Assembly (NCBI GenBank): GCA_036395835.1
Contig: DASWCW010000098.1
Location: 1-23,368 of the forward strand
DNA: 23,368 nucleotides
Direction of reading: 5' to 3'
Source: AP-16 sp036395835
GTDB taxonomy: Bacteria; Pseudomonadota; Alphaproteobacteria; Rhizobiales; Xanthobacteraceae
The notes under the pieces are model-generated. The model was given only the letters and a program-made list of their open reading frames with translations. It did not search any database and was not told the DNA's origin. Shown piece by piece: positions 6,481-13,988 of the stretch. The translations under genes and the position numbers were made by a program. Every line of letters begins with the position of its first letter. Positions within the stretch are counted from its first letter, which is position 1.

Positions 6481-7853
6481 CCTCGGCTGGACCGCATCGG
6501 TACCACGTTCTCCCCCGCGTGGCCCGGCAAGAGATACGCCGCCCAGTCCTCCATTAGGCGGACTCGGCGGTCGAGTAGGTCGGAACGCCAGTAGGCCGCG
6601 ACCGTCCCGCTACCCCGGCTGTGCCCGAGGGCTTCCTCCGCAACATCGCTGGGCCGACCCGTGTCCGCGCACCAGTCCCGGAACGTGCTTCTCAGCCCAT
6701 GGACGTCCTTGCCGGGACGCAGGACGCGCATGATGTCGAGCATCGCGTTCGTGCCGATGGGGAACACGCGGCCATCGGGACGGCGCTCGCCGCCCAAAGA
6801 CGCAAGCAGGTTCAAGGCGGGCCCACTCAACGGCACCCGGTGCGGTCGATTCGACTCGGTCGTCTCGGCGGGCTTCACCCACACGCCGTCATCACCCACG
6901 TCCCGCCAACGCATCTTCAGAATCTCCCCGGTCCGCGCTGCGGTCAGGCCCAGGAACGCCAGGGCCTTCGCCGCTCGCTTGTTAATTGCCATGACCTCGC
7001 CGAGGAAGGCCGGTGCATCCTGCCACGGTATGGCTGCCATCGGCACCACCGGGCGGATGTCGCGGGGCGCCCCGAAGCCAGCCGAGCGGATGTGCACCCA
7101 TCGAGCCGGGTTGGCGCCGTTCCGATAGCTGCGTGCCTCTGCCCAGTCGAGCACTGCCATTACCTGAATCCGCAGCCTGTTTGCTCGTATCGGAATGCGG
7201 TGCCAAAACTGCTCCAGCGCGGCAATGACATGGGGGCCCTGAATGTCGGCCACGTTCATCCGGCCGAGCACGGGGGTGATGTGCTTGTCCATGGCCGATA
7301 CCCATTCCCGAGCATATTTGGCAGAACGCCAGCGCCCCTCGCGTTCAAGCTGCGCGACATAGGCGTCACGACATTGGTCAAACGTCATCATGGGCGCGGT
7401 CGAGCCGGGCTTGCGCCGATGCACCAATGCCGGATCGCCGCCCGAGATGAGTATGCGCCGATATTGCTCCGCGACGAGCCGGGCTTGCTCCAACGTGACG
7501 GTGTGAGCGGGCCCCAGCCCCAAGGTGCGCACGGCTGGTCGTGCTCGACCGTTGCGGGAGATGACCGGCGGCGCACCCCGAACCGCATACTGGAACGCCC
7601 ACGACTTGGAACCGTCGGCGGCGAGATTGAGCAGGAGCCCGCCGCCGTCCCGCATCACGCTGTGCATCGGCATCACGACGCACCGCTCGCCGTTTCGCGT
7701 GATGATCCGCCCCTTCGCCGTCGACAACAGGGTGAAATCGTCCACCCCCGGACCGACCCACAGCATGTGCTTGGACACCGGTTCGATGCGCTCCCTCGGT
7801 TTGGCGCGGTCGACGAGGCGTTGCGTGAGGCGGTTGAGCTTCCTGGTAGTCAT
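6477..7853 (-). CDS. P4-type tyrosine recombinase / integrase
   Basis: A 458-aa phage-integrase-family recombinase that would insert or excise the element. Residues about 60-140 form the arm-binding (DUF4102-like) domain (DGGGLLLNLAADGSKSWAFQ, then LGLGPAHTVTLEQARLVAEQ). Residues 155-255 are the SAM-like core-binding domain, and 275-440 the catalytic domain. Visible catalytic residues are R307 (TAARTGEIL), H385 and R388 (HGLRSTFRDW), H411 (ALGHSRG) and the nucleophile Y421 (AAYWRSD). The beta-hairpin lysine normally found just before RPHRVPLS appears to be Glu333 (PAETTESNRPHRVPL). The start at 7853 has only a weak GGA upstream. The gene lies next to the truncated transpeptidase, the usual place of an integrase relative to its attachment site. 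No tRNA gene was found beside it. Confidence 0.92.
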   Translation of the reverse strand: MTTRKLNRLTQRLVDRAKPRERIEPVSKHMLWVGPGVDDFTLLSTAKGRIITRNGERCVVMPMHSVMRDGGGLLLNLAADGSKSWAFQYAVRGAPPVISRNGRARPAVRTLGLGPAHTVTLEQARLVAEQYRRILISGGDPALVHRRKPGSTAPMMTFDQCRDAYVAQLEREGRWRSAKYAREWVSAMDKHITPVLGRMNVADIQGPHVIAALEQFWHRIPIRANRLRIQVMAVLDWAEARSYRNGANPARWVHIRSAGFGAPRDIRPVVPMAAIPWQDAPAFLGEVMAINKRAAKALAFLGLTAARTGEILKMRWRDVGDDGVWVKPAETTESNRPHRVPLSGPALNLLASLGGERRPDGRVFPIGTNAMLDIMRVLRPGKDVHGLRSTFRDWCADTGRPSDVAEEALGHSRGSGTVAAYWRSDLLDRRVRLMEDWAAYLLPGHAGENVVPMRSSRG

Positions 7854-7995
7854 ATCCAGCCGTCCACTGTTTTCAACGCTGTTTGGAAGTAACCCCGGCT
7901 CCGACCGCGCTGCAAGGCTACGGGCCGTTTCCGTGTTGACATTCTTGGGGAAATCGACCCCGCTTCAGCGGTATCGCCAGGGGGCGGAACCTGTC

Positions 7996-8340
7996 AATGG
8001 CGGAAAGGCGATCCGCTACGGCATCGGGGTCGGCCGCCCAGGATTCGCCTGGTCCGGCGTCAAGGAAGTCTCGATGAAGCGCGAATGGCCCGACTGGACG
8101 CCGCCCGACGAGATGCTCCGGCGCCGCCCGGATCTGCCGCGCTACATGCCGGGCGGCCCGGAGAATCCGCTCGGCGCGCGCGCGCTCTATCTCGGCTCCT
8201 CGCTCTATCGCATCCACGGCTCCAACGAGCCCTGGACGATCGGCACCCAGGTGTCGTCCGGCTGCATCCGCATGCGCAACGAGGACGTGATCGACCTCTA
8301 CGACCGGGTCAGGGTCGGCACCAAGGTCATCGTGATCTAA
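7996..8340 (+). pseudogene. L,D-transpeptidase (YkuD), 5'-truncated at element junction
   Basis: The 114 codons from about 7996 read GGKAIRYGIGVGRPGFAWSG and continue through a complete YkuD catalytic half: the catalytic His in LYRIHGSNEPWTIGT and the Cys in VSSGCIRMRNEDVIDLYDRV. This matches ErfK/YbiS/YcfS-type enzymes, which cross-link peptidoglycan meso-DAP stems or attach lipoproteins in the periplasm. The family usually starts some 60-120 residues earlier, with a signal peptide and the beta strands before GKAIRYG. Here the upstream frame is integrase-flanking DNA with no signal peptide. A GTG at 7933 could start a fusion, but export would fail. The tail is tail-to-tail with the DUF2076 gene, 8 bp away. 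Confidence 0.85.
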
Positions 8341-8348
8341 GACCGGGC

Positions 8349-9077
8349 TCAGGCGGAATCCAAACCGCCGTCGCCGCCGTCATCGAAGCCGCCGTCGTCG
8401 GCGAAATCCGGATCGCCCGCATCGCCCGCATCGTCCTGGCCGGCATCCATGAAGCCTTGCGGGGCGCCGCCTTCGTTGCCGTGATCCGGGCCGCGGCCGA
8501 TGTCGTCGAGCCCGGCTTGGCGGGCCAATTCGTCCGAGCCGCCGCGCCACGGCGAGCCCTCCTCGGCGCGCGGACCGGCGTGGAGCTCATCGAACGTCGC
8601 GGCGAACGGTCCATGCCGATGGCCGCCGAGCATCGAACGCATGCCGTCGAGCAAGAGCGCGCCGCCCACCATTCCGGCCGCCGCGGCCGCCGCGGTGCCG
8701 AGGAACGACGGCCCCTGCGCATAGGGTTGCGCGTAGGCGTTCTGCGGAGGTGCCGCCGCAAATCCGGGCTGCACCGACGGTACCGAGCCGCGCCGCGGCT
8801 CGCTCCGTCCGAACAGCGCCTCGCGCATGTTGTCGAGAAATCCGCTCGGCCGGCCGGCGTCGATTGTGCCGCCCTCGAGCGCCTGGATATGGGCATTGGC
8901 GGCTTTGAGCGCCTCGTCCTGCACCAGCACGGTCTGAACCAGCGGGTAGATGGCGTGCGGGGCGCGGGCGAGCCCCTCGCCAATGGCGCGCTCGGCCTCC
9001 GCATCGCGCGGCTGGCCTTCGAGCTGCGCCAAGCGGTCGAACAGATCGGCGATGAGCTCACGTTCCTGCGGGGTCAT
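8349..9077 (-). CDS. DUF2076 domain-containing protein
   Basis: A 242-aa protein starting MTPQERELIADLFDRLAQLE, the hallmark of DUF2076 (annotated in some databases as a periplasmic ligand-binding sensor, although I see no signal peptide). It has a helical N-terminal third (to about 75), a Pro/Ala/Gln-rich linker (QNAYAQPYAQGPSFLG), a short hydrophobic Ala/Gly stretch (AAAAAAGMVGGALLLDGM, about 129-146) and an acidic Gly/Asp-rich C-terminus. Length fits the family. ATG 9077 has AGAGGAG 6 nt upstream. Function is unknown. The hydrophobic stretch could be a membrane contact. It follows the deacetylase gene on the same strand after 64 bp. Confidence 0.85.
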   Translation of the reverse strand: MTPQERELIADLFDRLAQLEGQPRDAEAERAIGEGLARAPHAIYPLVQTVLVQDEALKAANAHIQALEGGTIDAGRPSGFLDNMREALFGRSEPRRGSVPSVQPGFAAAPPQNAYAQPYAQGPSFLGTAAAAAAGMVGGALLLDGMRSMLGGHRHGPFAATFDELHAGPRAEEGSPWRGGSDELARQAGLDDIGRGPDHGNEGGAPQGFMDAGQDDAGDAGDPDFADDGGFDDGGDGGLDSA

Positions 9078-9141
9078 GCGGCGCTCCTCTGATTGCCTTT
9101 CGCAGGATATGGGCGGTGGGACGTCGCAAGGGAATGGCCTG

Positions 9142-9960
9142 CTACGCCAACCTCACCCCTGCGGCCGCGAGCGCGCGCGGAAAAGCGTCGCCCGCGAAAT
9201 ATTCGTATTCGGTCTCGCGCAGATCGGTCAGCGGATCGAGCCGCCGAAGCTCGGCGTCGACGTGGCCGGGATGGCACATGATAAGGCCGCCATCGGGCAT
9301 TGCGTCGAGAAAGCGCGGAAACAGCGCGGCAAAGTCCGTTGCCGGATCGAGATCGTAGACGCCGGCGAAGGCCGGATTGGTCGCCAATCCGAGCGCCTCG
9401 ACGCGGCGGCGAACGCCGCGGCTGAGCACGCTCAACGCCAGCGTCTTGAAGTCGCGGAGCAAAACGCGCAGCGGCAGCGCGCTGCCGCACTGCCGCACCC
9501 AGGCGGCGGGCGCGGCGCGTTTCACCGCGGCGAGCATTTCCTCGCGGATCTGCGGAAACAGATGCACGTGCTGATGGCCGTCGACGAAGTCGGGCGCGCG
9601 TGCGAACGCAGCCGCGAATGCGCCGAATTGCGCCTCGATCTCGCGGACGAGCGCGGCTTGGTCGAGCCGCCGCAGGAACGCGCGCCGCGCGATTTCGGCG
9701 AGCGGCGGAAACGTGTCGCCGCAAAGCGGCCGGAACGCGGTGAGCGGCGGGAACCGCCCGGTCAGGGTCAGATGCAGGCCGATCGCTATGCGCCGCTCGG
9801 CATCGAGCGCCGCGAGCGGGGGCGCCTCGGACTCGAAGCTCGGCGCGACCACCATGACGGAAGTCGCATTGAGCCGCGCGCGCGCGATGAGATCGCGGAT
9901 CGCCGCATCGACCGCCGGCGCGATGGCGTAATCGTCGGCGCACAGCCAGATCCGCCGCAT
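9142..9960 (-). CDS. ChbG/HpnK-family (YdjC-like) deacetylase
   Basis: A 272-aa enzyme of the YdjC/ChbG/HpnK fold, which removes an acetyl group from N-acetylated sugars in oligosaccharides or glycolipids using a divalent metal. It opens MRRIWLCADDYAIAPAVD with the metal/catalytic aspartates D9-D10. Further metal ligands are H63 in GLHLTLTG and H129 in VDGHQHVHLF, and the late CHPGH segment is also conserved. Length is normal. It starts 11 bp after the stop of the GtrB-like glycosyltransferase, so the two are co-transcribed, suggesting that a GlcNAc-type sugar is first attached to a lipid and then deacetylated. HpnK does this for hopanoids, but no other hopanoid gene is present, so I do not assign that symbol. 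Confidence 0.87.
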   Translation of the reverse strand: MRRIWLCADDYAIAPAVDAAIRDLIARARLNATSVMVVAPSFESEAPPLAALDAERRIAIGLHLTLTGRFPPLTAFRPLCGDTFPPLAEIARRAFLRRLDQAALVREIEAQFGAFAAAFARAPDFVDGHQHVHLFPQIREEMLAAVKRAAPAAWVRQCGSALPLRVLLRDFKTLALSVLSRGVRRRVEALGLATNPAFAGVYDLDPATDFAALFPRFLDAMPDGGLIMCHPGHVDAELRRLDPLTDLRETEYEYFAGDAFPRALAAAGVRLA

Positions 9961-9971
9961 CCCGGATCGGT

Positions 9972-11024
9972 CTATTCGGCCGCGGCCTGCGCCGATTCCC
10001 TGGCGCGCTCACTGGTATCGGCGGTTTTCACGCTGTGCTCGGCGACGAAATAGACCGGGCGGTGCTTGAGCTCGGAAAGGATCTTTCCGATGTATTCGCC
10101 CATGATGCCGATCATGACGAGCTGGACTCCGCCCAGCACCATCAGGCCGACGATGAGCGAGGGATAGCCCGGGACGGATTCCTCATAGATGAAAGTCTGG
10201 ACGACGATGATGCCGCCGAAGACGAGCGCGCTTGCGGCGAGCAGAATGCCGAGCAGGCTCGCGAGCCGCAGCGGCGCCACCGAGAACGAGGTCAGGCCTT
10301 CGATCGAGAGGCCGACGAGCGAGCGGAGCTGGAACGTGGTCGAGCCGTGGGCGCGTTGGGCGGGCTCGTAATCGACCCGGACCTGGCGGAACCCGATCCA
10401 GCTCGCCAGCCCCTTGAAGAACCGGTTGCGCTCCGGGAGCTGCCGCAGCGCCGCGGCGGCGCGCGGCGAGAGCAGGCGGAAATCGCCGGCGTCCACGGGA
10501 ATCTTCTGCCGCACCCCCCAGTTGATCATCGAATAGAAGACCTTGACGCCGAGGCGCCGCACCAGCGGTTCGTTCTCGCGATGCGCCTTGGCCGTATAGA
10601 CGACGTCGTAGCCGTCATCGAGCCAATGGGAGACCAGCGTGTCGATCAGGCCGGGCGGATGCTGGCCGTCGCCGTCCATGAACAGCACCGCGGCCTGGCG
10701 CGCGTGATCGAGCCCGGCGAGCAGCGCGGCTTCCTTGCCGAAATTGCGCGACAGCGCCACCACTTGGATGTCGGCGGCACCCGCCGGCAGCGCCCGTGCG
10801 ATCGCAAGCGTCCCGTCGCTGCTGCCGTCGTCGACATAGACGATCTCGCTGACCAATCCGCGCGTCTCGCGCAGCCGGCGGAGCACCTCGCCGACGCGCT
10901 GGTTGAGCCCGGGCAGGCCCGCGGCCTCGTTGAACAGCGGGATAACGACCGAAAGGCCGGACCGGCGGGGCGTCGTCGGCGCGGCATCTTCGGCCATGGC
11001 TCGGCTCGATGCTGCCGGATTCAT
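9972..11024 (-). CDS. GT2 glycosyltransferase, GtrB/DPM1-like
   Basis: A 350-aa family 2 glycosyltransferase that probably moves a sugar from a nucleotide donor to a polyprenyl phosphate at the inner face of the cytoplasmic membrane. The GT-A domain has SVVIPLFNEAAGLPGL, the VDDGSSDGT loop (64-72) and the metal-binding DGDGQ (117-121). Two transmembrane helices follow, about 253-277 and 288-311, in the layout typical of GtrB/ArnC-like enzymes. ATG 11024 is taken. ATG 10997 (MAEDAAPTTPRR) is a possible alternative, and neither has a strong ribosome site. It is divergent from a GtrA-like gene (169-bp shared upstream region) and precedes the deacetylase, so the three probably act together in glycolipid or envelope sugar modification. 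Confidence 0.9.
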   Translation of the reverse strand: MNPAASSRAMAEDAAPTTPRRSGLSVVIPLFNEAAGLPGLNQRVGEVLRRLRETRGLVSEIVYVDDGSSDGTLAIARALPAGAADIQVVALSRNFGKEAALLAGLDHARQAAVLFMDGDGQHPPGLIDTLVSHWLDDGYDVVYTAKAHRENEPLVRRLGVKVFYSMINWGVRQKIPVDAGDFRLLSPRAAAALRQLPERNRFFKGLASWIGFRQVRVDYEPAQRAHGSTTFQLRSLVGLSIEGLTSFSVAPLRLASLLGILLAASALVFGGIIVVQTFIYEESVPGYPSLIVGLMVLGGVQLVMIGIMGEYIGKILSELKHRPVYFVAEHSVKTADTSERARESAQAAAE

Positions 11025-11193
11025 GGAATTTCTGTCCGTGCTCCGTTGAACGCAACGCCTGCCGCGGCTTCGGACCGGAGATCGGCAGTCGGATACCGGG
11101 CCGATCTATAGCGCAATCGGGCACTGCTGTCGCGACGGCGGCGCGCGACAATAAAGCTCGGTTAAGGCCGCCAAAGATGCTAAGCGGGCCGCC

Positions 11194-11658
11194 ATGATTC
11201 CCGTCGACCGATTGCAGAGCCTGTGGGACCGCGTCTTCGCCATGCTCGGCGGCCGCATCCTCGTCGGGCAGGCGGCAAGATTCGCCATGATCGGCGTGGT
11301 CAACACCTCCGTCGATTTCGGCGTGTTCCTGTTCGCGCTTGCCTTCCTCACCTCCTCGCTCGTCGCCGCCAATGTGTTGTCCTGGACCGTGGCGGTAACC
11401 GGCTCCTATGTGATGAACTCGTTCATCACCTTCGCGGCGGAATCCGGCCGGCGGCTGCGGTTTCGGGCCTACGCCGGCTTCATCGGCTCGGGCCTCGCCG
11501 GGCTGATCGCCAATACGGCGACGCTGCTCATCGCCGCCAAATTGCTGTTGCTGCCCGTGGTGCTGGCGAAGCTGCTGGCGATCGGCGTCAGCTTTCTGGT
11601 GAATTTCTCGCTGGCGCGCTTCGTCGTGTTCCGGCCGCGGCCCTCGCCGGCGGAGTGA
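11194..11658 (+). CDS. GtrA-like membrane protein (lipid-linked sugar flippase)
   Basis: A 154-aa GtrA family protein with four hydrophobic helices at about 28-50, 55-77, 92-112 and 120-142. Family marks include RFAMIGVVNTSVDFGVFLFA and the closing FLVNFSLARFVVFR. GtrA proteins are thought to flip polyprenyl-linked sugars made by the partner GtrB across the inner membrane. The partner here is the divergent GT2 gene. The ATG at 11194 has only a weak AAGCGGG upstream. Length is normal for the family. The 150 bp downstream contain an ACACC-TTG-GGTGT mini-hairpin (around 11706-11718) and no gene. Confidence 0.88.
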   Translation: MIPVDRLQSLWDRVFAMLGGRILVGQAARFAMIGVVNTSVDFGVFLFALAFLTSSLVAANVLSWTVAVTGSYVMNSFITFAAESGRRLRFRAYAGFIGSGLAGLIANTATLLIAAKLLLLPVVLAKLLAIGVSFLVNFSLARFVVFRPRPSPAE

Positions 11659-11808
11659 GCCTGCGGGCTACTCGCCGCGGACGGCCGCGGCGCCCGCGCT
11701 GCTGTTACACCTTGGGTGTTGTAGGTCGAAGTCGACAATCCCCAAACGGATTCGCCGGGCGGCGCCTCCCAAGTGGTTGCCCGCATAAATTTACCAGTGT
11801 TTGCATCC

Positions 11809-12339
11809 TTATGGTTTGATCTCGACTGGCGTCCCATCCGGTACGGTCCGCCAAATTTCTTCGATCTCCTCGTCGGAAACTGCGATACAGCCTGCCGTCC
11901 AGTCAACCCAGCGATGAAGCCTTCCGATCCAGCCGATTCCATTCCGGATGCCATGGATCAGGATATCGCCGGCAGGCTTTTCCCCCCGCGAAGACGCTGA
12001 GGCGGAATCCCCGGGATCGGGATAGCTAATGTGGAGGGCGAGATGAAAAGCGCTGCTGGAGTTCCGTCCGTCTATGCGATACTGGCCCTCGGGTGTCTTG
12101 TTGTCGCCTTCGCGTCTCTTTGGCTGCAAACCACCCCTTCCGAGCGCAACCGAGTAACTACGCAAGGATCGGCCATTCTCGAATAAAGTCATCGTATGAT
12201 TGGCCTTCTCGATCAAAATTCGATCAGCTCGAGCACCGGGAGGCAGAGGAACCCTGGAGCTCCCTGGCCGGATGACGAGCGCAACAGCCACCAGTGATAT
12301 CGCCATTGCGGCGAATAGCGCACTCGAACCGCGCTTCAT
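11809..12339 (-). CDS. L,D-transpeptidase family protein (YafK/ErfK type)
   Basis: A 176-aa protein with an N-terminal membrane anchor or signal (SALFAAMAISLVAVALVI, 6-23) and a compact YkuD domain. The active-site His is in ILIHGIRNG (H129) and the Cys in DWTAGCIAVSDEEIEEIW (C151). It would act in the periplasm on peptidoglycan stem peptides. An upstream AGGTGAG stretch lies about 10 nt before ATG 12339. The gene and its flanks are visibly poorer in GC, with more A/T-ending codons than the genes on both sides, which suggests separate acquisition. It is not the missing part of the truncated transpeptidase at 8.0 kb: it is complete and of a different subtype. Confidence 0.85.
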   Translation of the reverse strand: MKRGSSALFAAMAISLVAVALVIRPGSSRVPLPPGARADRILIEKANHTMTLFENGRSLRSYSVALGRGGLQPKRREGDNKTPEGQYRIDGRNSSSAFHLALHISYPDPGDSASASSRGEKPAGDILIHGIRNGIGWIGRLHRWVDWTAGCIAVSDEEIEEIWRTVPDGTPVEIKP

Positions 12340-12490
12340 CGCGTCTTCTCACCTTCCCCTTTCACGCCGGGTCCAACCTTAACATGGGCCGACACTCGCG
12401 CGATATTCTGATGAACCTGCCACCAAGCATCGCGCAACTAAGTTGATGGCTTGGAAAGAAGCCCTATGTTCGACCTGGGCCGCGTCAGGA

Positions 12491-12961
12491 CTATTGGCCC
12501 GCGGGTGCGCCGGGCTCGGCGCTCGCGCTGCCGGGCAGGGCGCCGCCGCTGCGCGAGAACACGGCGCTCGCCCGCACCAGGCGCTCGCCGTTGACCACCA
12601 GGAAGGCATTGGCAAAGCCGAGCCGGCTGCCGACCTTCTGCACGTCGACGTGGGCCTCGACCCAATCGCCGACTTTCGGCGCACCGGCGAAATCCGCGCA
12701 CACGCTGGCCGTGGTCAGCGCCGCGGGAGGGTCCTGGCTGAACGCCGCCCGGTAGCCGAGCGCCACGTCGAGCAGCGTGAGCAAGAGGCCGCCGTGCGCG
12801 CTCCCGCGTGTATTGGCGTGTTTGGGCAGCACCCGCAGGCCCACGACGAACCCGCCGTCCGGCTCCTTGCGGTAGAACAACGGACCCACGGTGTCGAGGA
12901 ACGGGCTCGTGCGGAACAGCGGCTCGAACCCGGCCGGGGGGCGCGGCGCTTGGTCTTGCAT
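12491..12961 (-). CDS. PaaI-like hotdog-fold acyl-CoA thioesterase
   Basis: A 156-aa hotdog-fold protein of the PaaI/YbgC-like thioesterase group, which hydrolyses acyl-CoA thioesters in the cytoplasm. The signature is ANTRGSAHGGLLLTLLDVAL, with HGG at 56-58 and the likely catalytic Asp at 65, preceded by the FRTSPFLDTVGPLFYRKE strand and followed by ADFAGAPKVGDWVEAHVDVQ. The ATG at 12961 has a strong AGGAGG 6 nt upstream. The open frame that extends further upstream overlaps hisG and is not coding. It follows hisG by 46 bp on the same strand and could share its transcript. The substrate cannot be told from the sequence. Confidence 0.85.
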   Translation of the reverse strand: MQDQAPRPPAGFEPLFRTSPFLDTVGPLFYRKEPDGGFVVGLRVLPKHANTRGSAHGGLLLTLLDVALGYRAAFSQDPPAALTTASVCADFAGAPKVGDWVEAHVDVQKVGSRLGFANAFLVVNGERLVRASAVFSRSGGALPGSASAEPGAPAGQ

Positions 12962-12998
12962 GATTGCCTCCTGCCGTCCCCGCAGCACCGAGGGAACC

Positions 12999-13020
12999 CG
13001 GCGCGGTTCACGCCGCGCCG
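12999..13020 (-). terminator. Hairpin spanning the hisG stop codon
   Basis: CGGCGCGG (12999-13006) and CCGCGCCG (13013-13020) form a perfect 8-bp stem with a 6-nt loop that contains the hisG stop. There is no T-run after it, so it is not a classical intrinsic terminator. It may reduce read-through into the thioesterase gene or protect the mRNA end. Confidence 0.4.
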
Positions 13021-13988
13021 AGCCCGGCCTCGAGCCGGGCGTAGAGCGGATTCTCGCTCGCGAACACGTATTCGAGCTCGGCGACCGACACCATGGCGGC
13101 GCCGTTCTCGCGCAAGAAGCTCGCGAGCGCATGGATCGCCGCCGGCGGGCAATGCAGCGTCAACATGCCCGAAGAGGTCGGCCCACCGAACGGCGCCACC
13201 ACGCCGAAGCGCTCCCGCGCGCTGTCGAGCAGCCGCGCGTCGCAGCCGGCAAAGCGCGCCCGCACCTCGCGAAACGCGCGCGCCCGCGCCTCGGCCGCGA
13301 TGCGGTCGAGGATGGCGCGGGCGATCTCGCGTTCGTCGGCGCCCCACGACGCCTTGCGGGCGGCGACGAGGTTCGCCTCCGAGCGCAGGATCACGCCGTC
13401 CTCGATCACCTTCAGCCCGTTGGCCGCGAGCGTCGCGCCGGTGGTGGTGATATCGACGATGAGCTCGGCGGTGCCCGCGCCCGGCGCCGCCTCGGTGGCG
13501 CCGAGGCTCTCCACGATGCGATAGTCGGTGATGCCGTGGCGGGCGAAGCAGCTGCGCGTCAGGTTCACATATTTGGTCGCGACCCGCATCTTGCGGTCAT
13601 GGCGCAGGCGGAACGCGGTGGCGACGTCGTCGAGATCCGCCATCGTGCGCACGTCGATCCAGGCCTGCGGCACCGCGACGGCCACGTTGGCGTGTCCGAA
13701 CCCGAGCTTCTCGACCAGCACGACGCTCGCCTCGGTGTCGGGGATCATCTCGCGCACCAGATCCTCGCCGGTGACGCCGACATGCGCGGCGCCCTGCGCG
13801 AGCTGGCTGGTGATCTCCGCCGCGGACAGATAGGCGATTTCCACGCCGGAAATGCCGTCGAGCGTGCCGCGATATTCCCGCGGGCCGCGCGGCTGCACCA
13901 GCACGAGCCCGGCGCGGCGAAAGAACGCCTGCGCGTTCTCCTGTAGCCGGCCCTTCGAGGGCACCGCGAGCACGAATGGCGCGCTCAT
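13008..13988 (-). CDS. hisG: ATP phosphoribosyltransferase catalytic subunit
   Basis: The first enzyme of histidine biosynthesis, which condenses ATP with PRPP. The 326-aa product begins MSAPFVLAVPSKGRLQENAQ and contains the phosphate-binding IVDITTTGATLAANGLKVIE loop. It also has the C-terminal extension with VVAPFGGPTSSGMLTLHCPP that I associate with Bradyrhizobium-type HisG, longer than short-form HisG of about 210-230 aa. The ATG at 13988 overlaps the hisZ stop as ATGA, indicating translational coupling to the regulatory subunit. The open frame extending upstream to 14948 is a shadow of hisZ. Activity should be feedback-inhibited by histidine through the HisG-HisZ complex, as known for the split system. 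Confidence 0.95.
   Translation of the reverse strand: MSAPFVLAVPSKGRLQENAQAFFRRAGLVLVQPRGPREYRGTLDGISGVEIAYLSAAEITSQLAQGAAHVGVTGEDLVREMIPDTEASVVLVEKLGFGHANVAVAVPQAWIDVRTMADLDDVATAFRLRHDRKMRVATKYVNLTRSCFARHGITDYRIVESLGATEAAPGAGTAELIVDITTTGATLAANGLKVIEDGVILRSEANLVAARKASWGADEREIARAILDRIAAEARARAFREVRARFAGCDARLLDSARERFGVVAPFGGPTSSGMLTLHCPPAAIHALASFLRENGAAMVSVAELEYVFASENPLYARLEAGLGAA

Larger units (their letters stand above)
4214..7995. mobile_element. Integrative element end with replication-type ATPases and integrase
   Basis: The block from the AAA_25 ATPase to the integrase behaves as one unit: tightly overlapping genes, replication-type ATPases, an integrase next to a truncated chromosomal gene, and codon use distinct from the right-hand chromosome. 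The right boundary is placed near 7990-8000, where homology to the transpeptidase begins. The left boundary is not defined. It could lie anywhere left of 4214, or outside the window, since the first 4 kb also look acquired. I found no direct repeat marking a second attachment site. Confidence 0.55.

Noticed and set aside
6621..7892. A 423-codon plus-strand open frame
   Set aside because: It is antisense to the integrase, whose domains and catalytic residues are evident.
7936..7965. TTGACA at 7936 as a promoter -35 box
   Set aside because: No acceptable -10 hexamer lies 16-18 bp downstream (the region is GC-rich).
7525..7995. Upstream extension of the L,D-transpeptidase frame
   Set aside because: It is antisense to the integrase start and then non-homologous junction DNA. 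No signal peptide or YkuD N-terminal strands are present.
12443..13946. Long plus-strand open frames opposite the thioesterase and hisG
   Set aside because: They mirror clearly identified genes on the minus strand and show no family motif.
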